Source of the DNA: CAZVRZ01 sp964629965 | GTDB lineage: Bacteria; Chloroflexota; Anaerolineae; Anaerolineales; UBA4823 | Length of the DNA: 54,676 nucleotides | Reading direction: 5' to 3' | Assembly: GCA_964629965.1 (NCBI GenBank) | Contig: CAZVRZ010000014.1 | Coordinates: 1-54,676, forward strand | In this document: in pieces, positions 37,548 through 45,642 of the stretch | Layout of the letters: every line of letters starts with the position of its first letter | Position numbering within the stretch: position 1 is the stretch's first letter | Translations under genes and position numbers: made by a program | The notes under the pieces: model-generated | Database searches by the model: none | The model's input: only the letters and a program-made list of their open reading frames with translations | Told to the model about the DNA's origin: nothing

Positions 37548-38072
37548 GTGGTGGGCGTCACGGGGTCGGGAAAAACCACCCTGGCAGCAGACCTGGCGCG
37601 CCGGCTCAGCATGCCACATGTTGAGCTAGATGCGCTGCACTGGGAACCCGGCTGGAGCGAGGCTCCCCTGGAGACCTTCCGCAGTCGCGTCCAAAAGGCG
37701 ACTGCCGGCGCGGCCTGGGTGGTGGATGGAAACTATGGCAAAGCGCACGATCTTCTCTGGCCGCTTGCAGATACGTTGATCTGGCTCGATTATCCCTTAT
37801 GGTTGTGCCTGTGGCAGTTAACCCGGCGAACACTGATAAGGATCTTGAAACGTGAGACTCTGTGGAATGGAAACCGTGAAACCATTTGGGGCGCTTTCTT
37901 TGCCAAGGATTCACTCTTCGGGTGGGCAATAAAGTCTCATAAAGTATTGAGCAAACGATACCCGGCCTGGCTAGCCCAACCCGAATACGCTCATCTATCT
38001 GTTTACAGGCTGAGGAATCATAAACAAACCAAGTTTTTCCTGTCTCGATTAGGTCAGCAAGCTTTGGAATAG
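37548..38072 (+). CDS. P-loop kinase, adenylate-kinase/FlaR-like
   Basis: A 174-residue (at least) P-loop NTPase with GVTGSGKTTLA at the N-terminus and WLDYPLWLCLWQLTRRT typical of 'topology modulation protein'-like small kinases. GTG 37548 is the only ordinary start in frame after the preceding stop, but it removes most of the first beta strand: the codons just upstream read RRILV in frame. The true start may be a non-standard codon or the N-terminus may be short. The substrate is unknown. Confidence 0.72.
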   Translation: MVGVTGSGKTTLAADLARRLSMPHVELDALHWEPGWSEAPLETFRSRVQKATAGAAWVVDGNYGKAHDLLWPLADTLIWLDYPLWLCLWQLTRRTLIRILKRETLWNGNRETIWGAFFAKDSLFGWAIKSHKVLSKRYPAWLAQPEYAHLSVYRLRNHKQTKFFLSRLGQQALE

Positions 38073-38099
38073 ATTGCTGCACCCGAGAGGAAGACAAGG

Positions 38100-38966
38100 T
38101 CAGGCGTCTATCATGTAATAACACAAACCGGCAGTGCCTGGGCCCGAATGCACTGCCAGAGCGGGTGAGAGTTCTGCTATGAAGGACTCGATCACTGTTA
38201 AACGTTCTTCGACCATTATCTTTAGCTTTTCTACATCTTCTCGGGCGCCCGAATGCACATAAGCGATCTTTATCTTGCCCATCTTGCCGGCGACGCGCTC
38301 TACCATATCAACCATGGCCTGGTATGCTTTCTGCCGGCTGCGAGCCGTGCCCAGAGGAACGATCACCCCATTCTCCATTCCGATGAGAGGTTTGATGTTC
38401 AACAATGTTCCCATGAGGTGTTTCGCCATACCAATACGCCCACCCATGTAGAGATACTTAAGAGTGTCGCCCGTCTGGATCATGTGAGAAACAGGAATCA
38501 TTTTCTTGATCAGTGCCAGGATATCATCCAGGTCTTTTCCCGCCAGGGCGGCCCGGGCAGCCTCGATCACCATCCAGCCCTGGCAAAGCGATACGGTACG
38601 GGTATCAACTACCTCAACCCTAAGCTGGGGAATTTGATCTTTGGCCATCGTTTGAGCCATCGTTGCGGCCTGGTAGGCACCGCTGCTTGTAGAAGTCATA
38701 TGGATGCTGATAACCTCCGTCACCCCCGCATCCGCAAACTGTTGATAAGCAGCTATATAATCCCCTGACCCTGGGCAAGCAGTTTTTGGTAGAACCTTGG
38801 CAGCGGGTAACCATTCCAAAAATTCTTTACGCTGGATCGTCAGCAGGTCGCGCAGTACTTCCTGGCCGCGATGGATATAATAAGCCACCCAATGAATATC
38901 TAGCTCCCGGATAAAATGCTCAGGAATACTGGCGACACTATCGGTAAGAATACCAATTTTCGACAT
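38100..38966 (-). CDS. DegV family fatty-acid-binding protein
   Basis: A 288-residue DegV protein. The N-terminal strand with the conserved MSKIGILTDSVASIP, the TACPGSGDY stretch, and IHMTSTSSGAYQAA match the family, which binds fatty acids and supplies them to fatty acid kinase. I chose ATG 38966 since AGGAGG lies just upstream; a start at 39038 adds 24 foreign residues. FakA/FakB partners are not in the window. Confidence 0.93.
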   Translation of the reverse strand: MSKIGILTDSVASIPEHFIRELDIHWVAYYIHRGQEVLRDLLTIQRKEFLEWLPAAKVLPKTACPGSGDYIAAYQQFADAGVTEVISIHMTSTSSGAYQAATMAQTMAKDQIPQLRVEVVDTRTVSLCQGWMVIEAARAALAGKDLDDILALIKKMIPVSHMIQTGDTLKYLYMGGRIGMAKHLMGTLLNIKPLIGMENGVIVPLGTARSRQKAYQAMVDMVERVAGKMGKIKIAYVHSGAREDVEKLKIMVEERLTVIESFIAELSPALAVHSGPGTAGLCYYMIDA

Positions 38967-39154
38967 AAATGCCTCCTGCAATGTTTTCGTGAGTTCGGGT
39001 GTAAGGATATCAGGGGTAAGCATCCTTCTTCCTGACAACTCGAACCGATATTGAATATTTTATCCCAATTCAATTTTTCAGGCGAATACGATTAGGGGAA
39101 TCTGTGTTTGGCCGAACGTTGTTTAGGCAAATGAATAATGTATCTGAAGTTACG

Positions 39155-39163
39155 TGCTACAAT
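39155..39163 (+). promoter_or_regulatory. Extended -10 promoter of the response regulator
   Basis: TGCTACAAT (TG at 39155-39156 and TACAAT at 39158-39163) lies 56 bases before the response-regulator start in AT-rich DNA. No clear -35. Confidence 0.4.
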
Positions 39164-39219
39164 ATACAGTGAATTCAAACAATCACCATCATACCAACAA
39201 TTAAACAGGAGAGGGTCTC

Positions 39220-39624
39220 ATGAGCCAGGCCAGTATCCTCATTGTAGAGGATGACGCAATCATCGCTCGAAGCATATCGGTCATTCTGAAAAACCGAGGA
39301 TATGATGTGGTGAACTATGTAGCCAGCGGGGAAGAAGCGCTCCAGCAAGCCGAGTGCTGCCAGCCCAACCTGGTTTTGATGGATATAAAATTGGCGGGAG
39401 AACTGGATGGTATCCAAACCGCTCAACAAATGCGCAATAAGATTGAGACGGTGATCATCTACCTGACGGCACATGCTGATCCGGAGACAATGAACCGCGC
39501 TCAATCCACTCAGCCCCTGTACTTCATCGTTAAGCCGTTCGGAGTGACTCAGTTATGCGAGGCGGTCGAAATGGCGTTGAAAGAACGCCAAAGCAGCGCA
39601 GACCAGGATGAATATCCTGGCTAA
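39220..39624 (+). CDS. Single-domain response regulator
   Basis: A 134-residue CheY-like receiver: acidic pair D11-D12, phosphoacceptor D55 (LVLMDIKL), T83 and K105 (IVKPFG). No output domain. Such proteins are phosphorylated by a histidine kinase and act by protein contact. No kinase is adjacent. GGAGAGGG precedes the start. It overlaps the convergent secreted-protein gene by 4 bases. Confidence 0.95.
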   Translation: MSQASILIVEDDAIIARSISVILKNRGYDVVNYVASGEEALQQAECCQPNLVLMDIKLAGELDGIQTAQQMRNKIETVIIYLTAHADPETMNRAQSTQPLYFIVKPFGVTQLCEAVEMALKERQSSADQDEYPG

Positions 39625-40553
39625 TCAGTAAGACCGTTCCAACCAGCCAGGCGGGCCAGCAGCCACCAGAAGGCCTGCCCCTTGAGCGTGCACTGCAAGC
39701 CATGGGTGTGAGCGCAGCCAGGCAGATTCTGGCATTCAAAGGCAGTAGACCCCGGCGAACACCAGGTATTGCACCATTGACAAGTATCCGATGCCGTGGG
39801 GTAGAAGTTGCCCGCCGGATCATAACTCTCGATATCGGCGAAGTCGAACAGGATGCCGCCCTGGCTTTTAACTTGATTGCGCACCATATCGTTATGCCGC
39901 CACAGACCGCTGCCAGGCTCCGAGCCATCAGTGTGCCCGGTGTAGAAGATGAAACCAACATCCGGGTATTCAGTTCCAAACTGCACCATTGTTTCGATAT
40001 ATTGCCGGATCTGATCATCGCTGTAGTATGTCATCTGCCCACACCAGGTCCACAGCGAGAAGTCAAACCAACTGGTAGCCGCCACGCTGCGGGTGTGATT
40101 TCGACCGTCTTCCGTTTCCCAATAATCTTCCGGCTCAATATAAGTATCACTCGGGTAATTGTTGCCATCATAGATACGCAAGGCGGTGGTATCGGCAGGT
40201 AATTGCACTGCCCCACTCTCTGTAATCGCCACATTGTAGCGGCTGTTTCGATTCTCTAGCCAGTTCAACCCGGTTAACACCTGGCTGCCATGCGAGGTGT
40301 GGGCATAATGTACCACAGACTTCTTGGCCTGCTCGATCCAATAAACCGGTATCTTCGATATATCGGTGTGACGGTGATCAACGATAATATAATTTTCCAG
40401 CACTGGAGCATCGCCCCCCAAAACCAGGGGAAGATATGTATCTCCATCCGCGTCTGCAGATTGAATGCCGTTGGCTGCGAATGCATTTTGCCCAAATGCA
40501 CCCATAATGATAACAAAACTTATCAGAATCGCAAGCAATCGTTTGGTATACAT
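39621..40553 (-). CDS. Secreted protein of unknown function
   Basis: A 310-residue protein with a signal peptide (basic MYTKR, hydrophobic core to about residue 20, AFA cleavage site). The mature part starts with the motif YLPLVLGG, found widely in Chloroflexi secreted proteins. I do not recognise the rest; VVHYAHTSHGSQVL, the Asn/Asp-rich NRNSRYN, VGFIFYTGHTDGSE and a Cys-rich end (CQWCNTWCSPG, FECQNLPGC) are the most distinct parts. The His and Asp residues around GHTDG might form an active site, but this is speculation. AGGAGA precedes the start. Confidence 0.75.
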   Translation of the reverse strand: MYTKRLLAILISFVIIMGAFGQNAFAANGIQSADADGDTYLPLVLGGDAPVLENYIIVDHRHTDISKIPVYWIEQAKKSVVHYAHTSHGSQVLTGLNWLENRNSRYNVAITESGAVQLPADTTALRIYDGNNYPSDTYIEPEDYWETEDGRNHTRSVAATSWFDFSLWTWCGQMTYYSDDQIRQYIETMVQFGTEYPDVGFIFYTGHTDGSEPGSGLWRHNDMVRNQVKSQGGILFDFADIESYDPAGNFYPTASDTCQWCNTWCSPGSTAFECQNLPGCAHTHGLQCTLKGQAFWWLLARLAGWNGLTD

Positions 40554-40586
40554 GGCTTCTCCTGTTTATGATTTACGTTTGTCCGG

Positions 40587-40592
40587 TATAAT
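40587..40592 (+). promoter_or_regulatory. -10 element of the TMEM43-like gene
   Basis: TATAAT 54 bases before the start at 40647; no convincing -35. Confidence 0.3.
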
Positions 40593-40646
40593 TAAATGCA
40601 GGTTAGCAAGGCACATTTCTATTTTACCCCAATAAGGAGGTTCACA

Positions 40647-41762
40647 ATGAGTGGTACACGTATTCGCGCAGGCCGGACGAAAAAAAGCTCACTTGGCGGG
40701 CGAATCTTAGGCGCCTTATTTGGCATCGGCTTATTCTTTGGTTCGTTTGCCTTGCTGTGGTTTAACGAAGGGCGGTTAGATTACGGCGAGGCTGCCAAGA
40801 GCAGCCAAGTCTTTGAAGCCAGCCAGGTTGACCCGGCTCAAGAAGGCCAATTCGTTGCGGCACATGGGGCATTGGCCTCCCAAGAACAGCTTGGCGATCC
40901 TCTTTACCTGATTCCTGGCAACTACCTGGCAATCGAACGCGTCGCTGAAATGTATGCCTGGGACGAAGATCAAGAAGAAGACGATGATGGGTATACGTAT
41001 TACAAGTACAACACCACCTGGACAGCCAACCCATCCGATTCCAACCAGTTTCATCAATCTTATGGACATGAGAACCCGGCCATGCCAGTGCGAAGTGAAT
41101 CTCTCCGCGTGCAGACCGCTGCGCTAGGCGCATACCAGCTTGACCCCGCCAAGCTGGAGCTTCCCACCAGCCAAGATCTAGGCTTAAATAAGGAACTATT
41201 CTACGATGAGGTGTTCAGCCAGGATGGGGGTGTGATCGATGGGAAATATGTTTTCTTCGGAACGGGCACATTACAAAATCCTGTGGTTGGTGATCTGCGC
41301 ATCCATTTTCGGGTAGTAACACCATCCAATGATGTGACGCTTTTTGGACAAGCAGCAGGAGATCGCTTGGTTCCGTATACAGTGCGTGAAAGCGACACGT
41401 TATACCGGGCGTTTTATGGCGACAGAGAAAGTGCTATTGAGGCGATGCACACCGAATACCAAATAGCTCTATGGGGCACCCGTTTTGGAGGCTTTGCGAT
41501 GATGTGGTGCGGGTTATTCCTGCTCCTAAATCCAATCACAATCCTGGTCGCATTCATACCAGCCCTGGAACGCTTTGGTGCGGGAGTAATTGCAGCCGCG
41601 ACTATGCCAATTGCCTTTGTATTATCGGCAGTCACCATCTTGCTAGGCTTTGTATTACATAACCCCCTGGTGCTGATTGCCATCGTATGCATGTCTGTCA
41701 TGTTAATTGCGGCAATCGCCGGCGGCGCCTTCCTGCTAAACCGGCAGAGGCAAAATAAATAA
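40647..41762 (+). CDS. TMEM43-family membrane protein
   Basis: A 371-residue membrane protein resembling TMEM43 (LUMA), otherwise best known from eukaryotic nuclear and ER membranes. One N-terminal helix (about 15-35, followed by WFNEGR, conserved in the family), a ~220-residue external beta-rich domain, and a C-terminal cluster of about three to four helices from residue ~275. AGGAGG precedes ATG 40647; the track upstream (17 residues) is not needed. The function in bacteria is unknown. Confidence 0.82.
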   Translation: MSGTRIRAGRTKKSSLGGRILGALFGIGLFFGSFALLWFNEGRLDYGEAAKSSQVFEASQVDPAQEGQFVAAHGALASQEQLGDPLYLIPGNYLAIERVAEMYAWDEDQEEDDDGYTYYKYNTTWTANPSDSNQFHQSYGHENPAMPVRSESLRVQTAALGAYQLDPAKLELPTSQDLGLNKELFYDEVFSQDGGVIDGKYVFFGTGTLQNPVVGDLRIHFRVVTPSNDVTLFGQAAGDRLVPYTVRESDTLYRAFYGDRESAIEAMHTEYQIALWGTRFGGFAMMWCGLFLLLNPITILVAFIPALERFGAGVIAAATMPIAFVLSAVTILLGFVLHNPLVLIAIVCMSVMLIAAIAGGAFLLNRQRQNK

Positions 41763-41790
41763 CATCACGCGATTTAGAGTAAAAATCAAG

Positions 41791-41822
41791 CGCCATCCTG
41801 TTACACCGAGGATGGCGTTTTT
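41791..41822 (+). terminator. Intrinsic terminator after the TMEM43-like gene
   Basis: CGCCATCC (41791-41798) and GGATGGCG (41810-41817) form an 8-bp stem with an 11-base loop, followed by TTTTTC. Position and structure are classic. Confidence 0.85.
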
Positions 41823-41891
41823 CTTGATTGCAACTTTTTCTACTTCCTCACGTAGATTGATATGAAAGCGAAATCACAGAAGGAGGTATCT

Positions 41892-42086
41892 ATGAACGCT
41901 TCTAATCGAACTCTACGAAGGTCTCGCCACAATCGTATTTTTGCCGGTGTATGTGGCGGACTGGGTGAATTTTTCGGCATCGCGCCGTTTTGGTTTCGAG
42001 TGGGTTTCTGTATCGCACTGATCCCCGGTGGAGTGCCTGGTTTTCTATTATATTTCCTGGCCTTGATAATCATTCCGAGCGATTAA
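41892..42086 (+). CDS. PspC domain protein
   Basis: A 64-residue protein, almost wholly a PspC domain. The N-terminal LRRSRHNRIFAGVCGGLGEFFGI is followed by a hydrophobic helix (about residues 35-60). PspC proteins sense envelope stress. AGGAGG precedes ATG 41892, so an upstream ATG at 41862 is not used. Confidence 0.9.
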   Translation: MNASNRTLRRSRHNRIFAGVCGGLGEFFGIAPFWFRVGFCIALIPGGVPGFLLYFLALIIIPSD

Positions 42087-42109
42087 AGATTTGGCTAGAA
42101 AGCTAGCAG

Positions 42110-42253
42110 CTATAATACAACTCCCGTGCTACAAGAAACGTAGTGCGGGAGTTGAGCAAAAATACTATGATCACCATCCAGTATCTTGTTTGCATCTTGC
42201 CTCCAGTTAAAAAACGCATAAATCTTGCGATAACCTGAAAGTGCAGCTGCCAT
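42110..42253 (-). CDS. Possible 47-residue small protein
   Basis: Directly downstream of the secreted protease, AGGAGAGAGG (complement of 42261-42270) lies 7 bases before an ATG that opens a 47-codon frame (about 24 bases after the protease stop). Its 3' end covers a hairpin at 42118-42154. The protein has no obvious signal or membrane helix and no similarity I recognise. The ribosome site is the main evidence. Confidence 0.35.
   Translation of the reverse strand: MAAALSGYRKIYAFFNWRQDANKILDGDHSIFAQLPHYVSCSTGVVL
42118..42154. repeat. 15-bp hairpin between PspC and the protease gene
   Basis: CAACTCCCGTGCTAC (42118-42132) and GTAGTGCGGGAGTTG (42140-42154) pair fully with two G-U wobbles around a 7-base loop. 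No U-tract follows on either strand, so it is a possible, imperfect bidirectional terminator. Confidence 0.55.
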
Positions 42254-42277
42254 AAAATAGCCTCTCTCCTGGGAAAA

Positions 42278-45200
42278 TTAACGCAGGAGCAAAGGCAAGA
42301 AACTATTCGCCAAGACGGAGAAAACCGACGATTGAGAAGTAATCCGACCTTCGAAGGTTACCGAAAAAGTGAAAGTATATGTACCCGAACAGGCATCGAT
42401 GGGGACGCGGGTGTATTCAACAATAATGGGTGTATGCGGATCACCAACAATGATAGGATAGGCGGTATCGCCAAAGATGAGAAGAGAGTCAGCAGGAATG
42501 GTGGCATCGCCACTCCATTCAAAAATGCTGCCACAAGGGCCATCTACTAACCAATCCAAGGTGAGCGTATGAGTGATCCCCGTATCGTTTTCTACATTGC
42601 CTACATAGAGGATTTCATCGCCCGGCATAAATATATCTTTCAGAGCAAAAGAGCGATCCGTAACCCAGGCATTCTTTGCCCATACTCCTGGTAATGCAGT
42701 TGAGGTAGTCGTGGGAGTAGGCGTGCTGGTGGGGTCGATTGGGCGCGGGGTGAGGGTCACTGTGGGCGTTGCAGTAACCGGAGGCGTCAAGGTGGGCGTA
42801 GGGGTTACCGTGGGCGTAAGTGAATGGCCCAAAGTAGGTGTAGGCGTAGGAGTGGAGGCGTACGGCTGATCGCACCAGGTTAAGAAGGCTTGCAGGGCAT
42901 TCTTGCGATCCATCGAAGAGGGCAGCGATTCGAAGGGGAAGCCCCAAAAAGTTGTCCGGTAGGCTGTAGTCTCTTTCTGAACGGCAGCCGGCCCTTTGTT
43001 CCCCAGGAAAGCAACCTCAGAGCTTAAAGAGGGGGTGATGACATCACTATAATTGCTAAAAGGATAAGCCAGGGAAAGTACGCCCAAAGCATTAAAAACT
43101 GTCCCCGTGCCGGTGACGGTGGTTTGCGTGGCGTCATTCAACCCACCCTGGACACCCAGGTAAGTTTGGATGAACGGCGTCAGGCCGCGATCATAAACAT
43201 AATCCTGGCCGGAAATTAACATACACCCGCCGCTATCCAGCCAACTTCCTAATATCGCCTCAGACGCCGAGCTTGGGCCGATCACATTACCGAGATAACC
43301 ATCCCCAGTAAACCAAATGATCACATCGTAGAGCCCCAGGTTCGCGGAAGCGGGTTCATCATCGCTATTACCCGTATTCCAGACAGTGTAACCCATCCCT
43401 AATTGATCCAATGCCTGGGTATAGTAAGAACGGACATCTGGAGTATTATCATCATCGTCCACCAGCAAGACCGAAAGAGCGCCGTAATGCGGGGTGGGAG
43501 AAGCAGTCCAGGTGGGAGTGGGGGTGGCAGCAGATTGCAAGTGCACCTCATCGATCGCATACCCATCGGAAGTAATGGGATAATTATCATAAAACTGAAA
43601 CTTTATTTGAAAGTGATCGTTCAACGCCAGGCTGTGTGCGGCGGCAGCAGCATCCAAATCGATCACAGCGTGTTGGTAAGTAGTAATACTGCCCGTAAAA
43701 GGATAGATCGAATACCAGTGAGCGCCATAATCGCCACTGATGAACACGCCATCTTCCGCATCATCTTCATCGCCGAAGTCGCGCCACCAAAAATCCAACT
43801 GCACATCAGATTGACCCGCCAGGTTGACAGTCAGGAACAACGATGCAAACGAAGAGGTTGTGTCTCCAACAGAGTCATCCAACAATACACTATAGCTCCC
43901 GGCATAAGGATAAGCATTGCTAACCAGGACGCGCCCTTGAGCGGTTGTCTGAGTCGACCAGCCGACTCCTAATTGGCCCGTTTCGAAGCCACCGTATATT
44001 GGGAAACTGGCAGGAGAAGGTAAGGGAGAAGGTGTGGGGGTAAGCGTGGGTGTGGCAGTTTTCAGTGGTGTGGGAGTGGATGTTAAGGCGGGTGTCAAGG
44101 TTGGCGTTCTCGTAGGAGTAGCCGTGGCACTGGAAGCACTCACCCGGAAATTAGCCACGGTATCAGCCGTATCATTTAGTACCCGGTGATTATCGGCGTC
44201 GCAGCGAGGGCCGAATACACTTGTTTGGCAAGACGAAGAAGTGCCATATGAGAAACCCATCGGGTCACCGCCATAGTACACATTGGGATTGGACCAAAAT
44301 TGCAGGCGGGTGCAAGTGCGACCCTGATCGGTACATTCGGTATTGTAAGCCATGATGGTACGCCAACCATCCGCAGCATTCACATAGCCATGCGAATACG
44401 TAGAAGGAGAAACGGATGAATTGACATACCAATCGTGATGCGCACCCATATTGTGGCCCAACTCGTGCCCCAGGCTGTAATAACCGGTTGCGCAGACTCG
44501 CGCCACCACGGAAAATGCAGAACTCTGAAAATAGCTCCCTTCAAAAGACATCATATAAGACATTCCGCAGTATTGAGTACTTTCTAAGATCAAGCTGACC
44601 ACATCGGCGGCATAGGTATTGCGGAGCTGATGAACCTCGTTCATGTAACTATCTGCCGTGCCGCTCAGATAACCAAGGTCGGTTTGCATATTACCCGATT
44701 CGGTGTATGCAACTTCCACCATATGCACCAGGTTCAGGCGTTGGGTAATGGCGCTGTTTTGGTAGGATTGGTTGGTTTCCTCAACGGCCAGCCTGATCAG
44801 GTTTTCCATGCCAATGGTTCCACCAGCAGCAGAGCTAGCGAGAGGAGTATATGCTACCAGCACATCGATCACCGAGCCATCATCATGAAGAGCGCCGGGC
44901 GCGGTCGTATCCATTGGGCGGTCAGTGACAAGATCGGGGGATACTTCGATTGGATCCGCTTCTGGAGGAAATAAGGCCTGGTCAATCTGGTGGATCACAT
45001 GAACGCCGCCAGCGTAACGTACCTGGTAAATACCAGATGGCATGGCAATACTGGCAGACACCTGTTCCCGACCTAAAACCAAGATGAACTGGCTCAGTTG
45101 TATACCATCCAGATGGCCCACCCAGGTCTCCCCCCAGGCATCTGTTGTGCGCTCGTCAAGAACGGCAGTGAAATAAAGATCATCAAACAGGTTGAGCCCC

Positions 45201-45445
45201 AGGGTGTCTCCTGGCGCGCACCGGCTGAGCAAAGAAAAGTTGATATCCACATAGCATGAGCGCACGAAAGCAGCATCTGAAACGACAACCTCTAATGAGC
45301 CGTGGTGATCAGTTGCCAGAAACAGATCGTTGCCAGCCGGGTTGGCTGCATGCACACCAGCAAATACCGAGAGGCCCACAAACAGCATCCATGAAAGCAA
45401 AACTGCCATCATTCTATGTGATCTTTTCGATTTGGACGAAAACAT
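42278..45445 (-). CDS. Large secreted metzincin metalloprotease
   Basis: A 1055-residue secreted protein. Signal peptide about residues 1-34. A reprolysin/M12-like catalytic domain has H327-E328-x-x-H331-x-x-G334-x-x-H337-D338 (GHELGHNMGAHHD) and a Met-turn (IMAYNTEC). Thr/Pro linker, then a domain around GVGWSTQTTAQ with Cys-free beta segments (MAM/immune-inhibitor-like). Thr/Pro linker again, a domain starting LSVLLVDDDDN, then another linker and a final beta domain. It ends with NSFLPLLLR, the Leu-Pro-Leu tail also seen in Chloroflexi surface proteins. GAGG lies 8 bases before the ATG. Confidence 0.9.
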   Translation of the reverse strand: MFSSKSKRSHRMMAVLLSWMLFVGLSVFAGVHAANPAGNDLFLATDHHGSLEVVVSDAAFVRSCYVDINFSLLSRCAPGDTLGLNLFDDLYFTAVLDERTTDAWGETWVGHLDGIQLSQFILVLGREQVSASIAMPSGIYQVRYAGGVHVIHQIDQALFPPEADPIEVSPDLVTDRPMDTTAPGALHDDGSVIDVLVAYTPLASSAAGGTIGMENLIRLAVEETNQSYQNSAITQRLNLVHMVEVAYTESGNMQTDLGYLSGTADSYMNEVHQLRNTYAADVVSLILESTQYCGMSYMMSFEGSYFQSSAFSVVARVCATGYYSLGHELGHNMGAHHDWYVNSSVSPSTYSHGYVNAADGWRTIMAYNTECTDQGRTCTRLQFWSNPNVYYGGDPMGFSYGTSSSCQTSVFGPRCDADNHRVLNDTADTVANFRVSASSATATPTRTPTLTPALTSTPTPLKTATPTLTPTPSPLPSPASFPIYGGFETGQLGVGWSTQTTAQGRVLVSNAYPYAGSYSVLLDDSVGDTTSSFASLFLTVNLAGQSDVQLDFWWRDFGDEDDAEDGVFISGDYGAHWYSIYPFTGSITTYQHAVIDLDAAAAAHSLALNDHFQIKFQFYDNYPITSDGYAIDEVHLQSAATPTPTWTASPTPHYGALSVLLVDDDDNTPDVRSYYTQALDQLGMGYTVWNTGNSDDEPASANLGLYDVIIWFTGDGYLGNVIGPSSASEAILGSWLDSGGCMLISGQDYVYDRGLTPFIQTYLGVQGGLNDATQTTVTGTGTVFNALGVLSLAYPFSNYSDVITPSLSSEVAFLGNKGPAAVQKETTAYRTTFWGFPFESLPSSMDRKNALQAFLTWCDQPYASTPTPTPTLGHSLTPTVTPTPTLTPPVTATPTVTLTPRPIDPTSTPTPTTTSTALPGVWAKNAWVTDRSFALKDIFMPGDEILYVGNVENDTGITHTLTLDWLVDGPCGSIFEWSGDATIPADSLLIFGDTAYPIIVGDPHTPIIVEYTRVPIDACSGTYTFTFSVTFEGRITSQSSVFSVLANSFLPLLLR

Positions 45446-45642
45446 GGTTTTTACCTCAAACCAAAAATCCAGCCAAGAAAAATATTGTAGAAAAAAACGC
45501 CAGGATGATCAACCTGACAACCAGACCATAAAACGGATCGCTTCATACAGAAGTACCTTTATCATATCAGATTAAGAATAGATTCAGTATAATTACCTGC
45601 AAACACCAGGGTTATAAGCAAACCGCTAAAAGTAAGAGGTTC

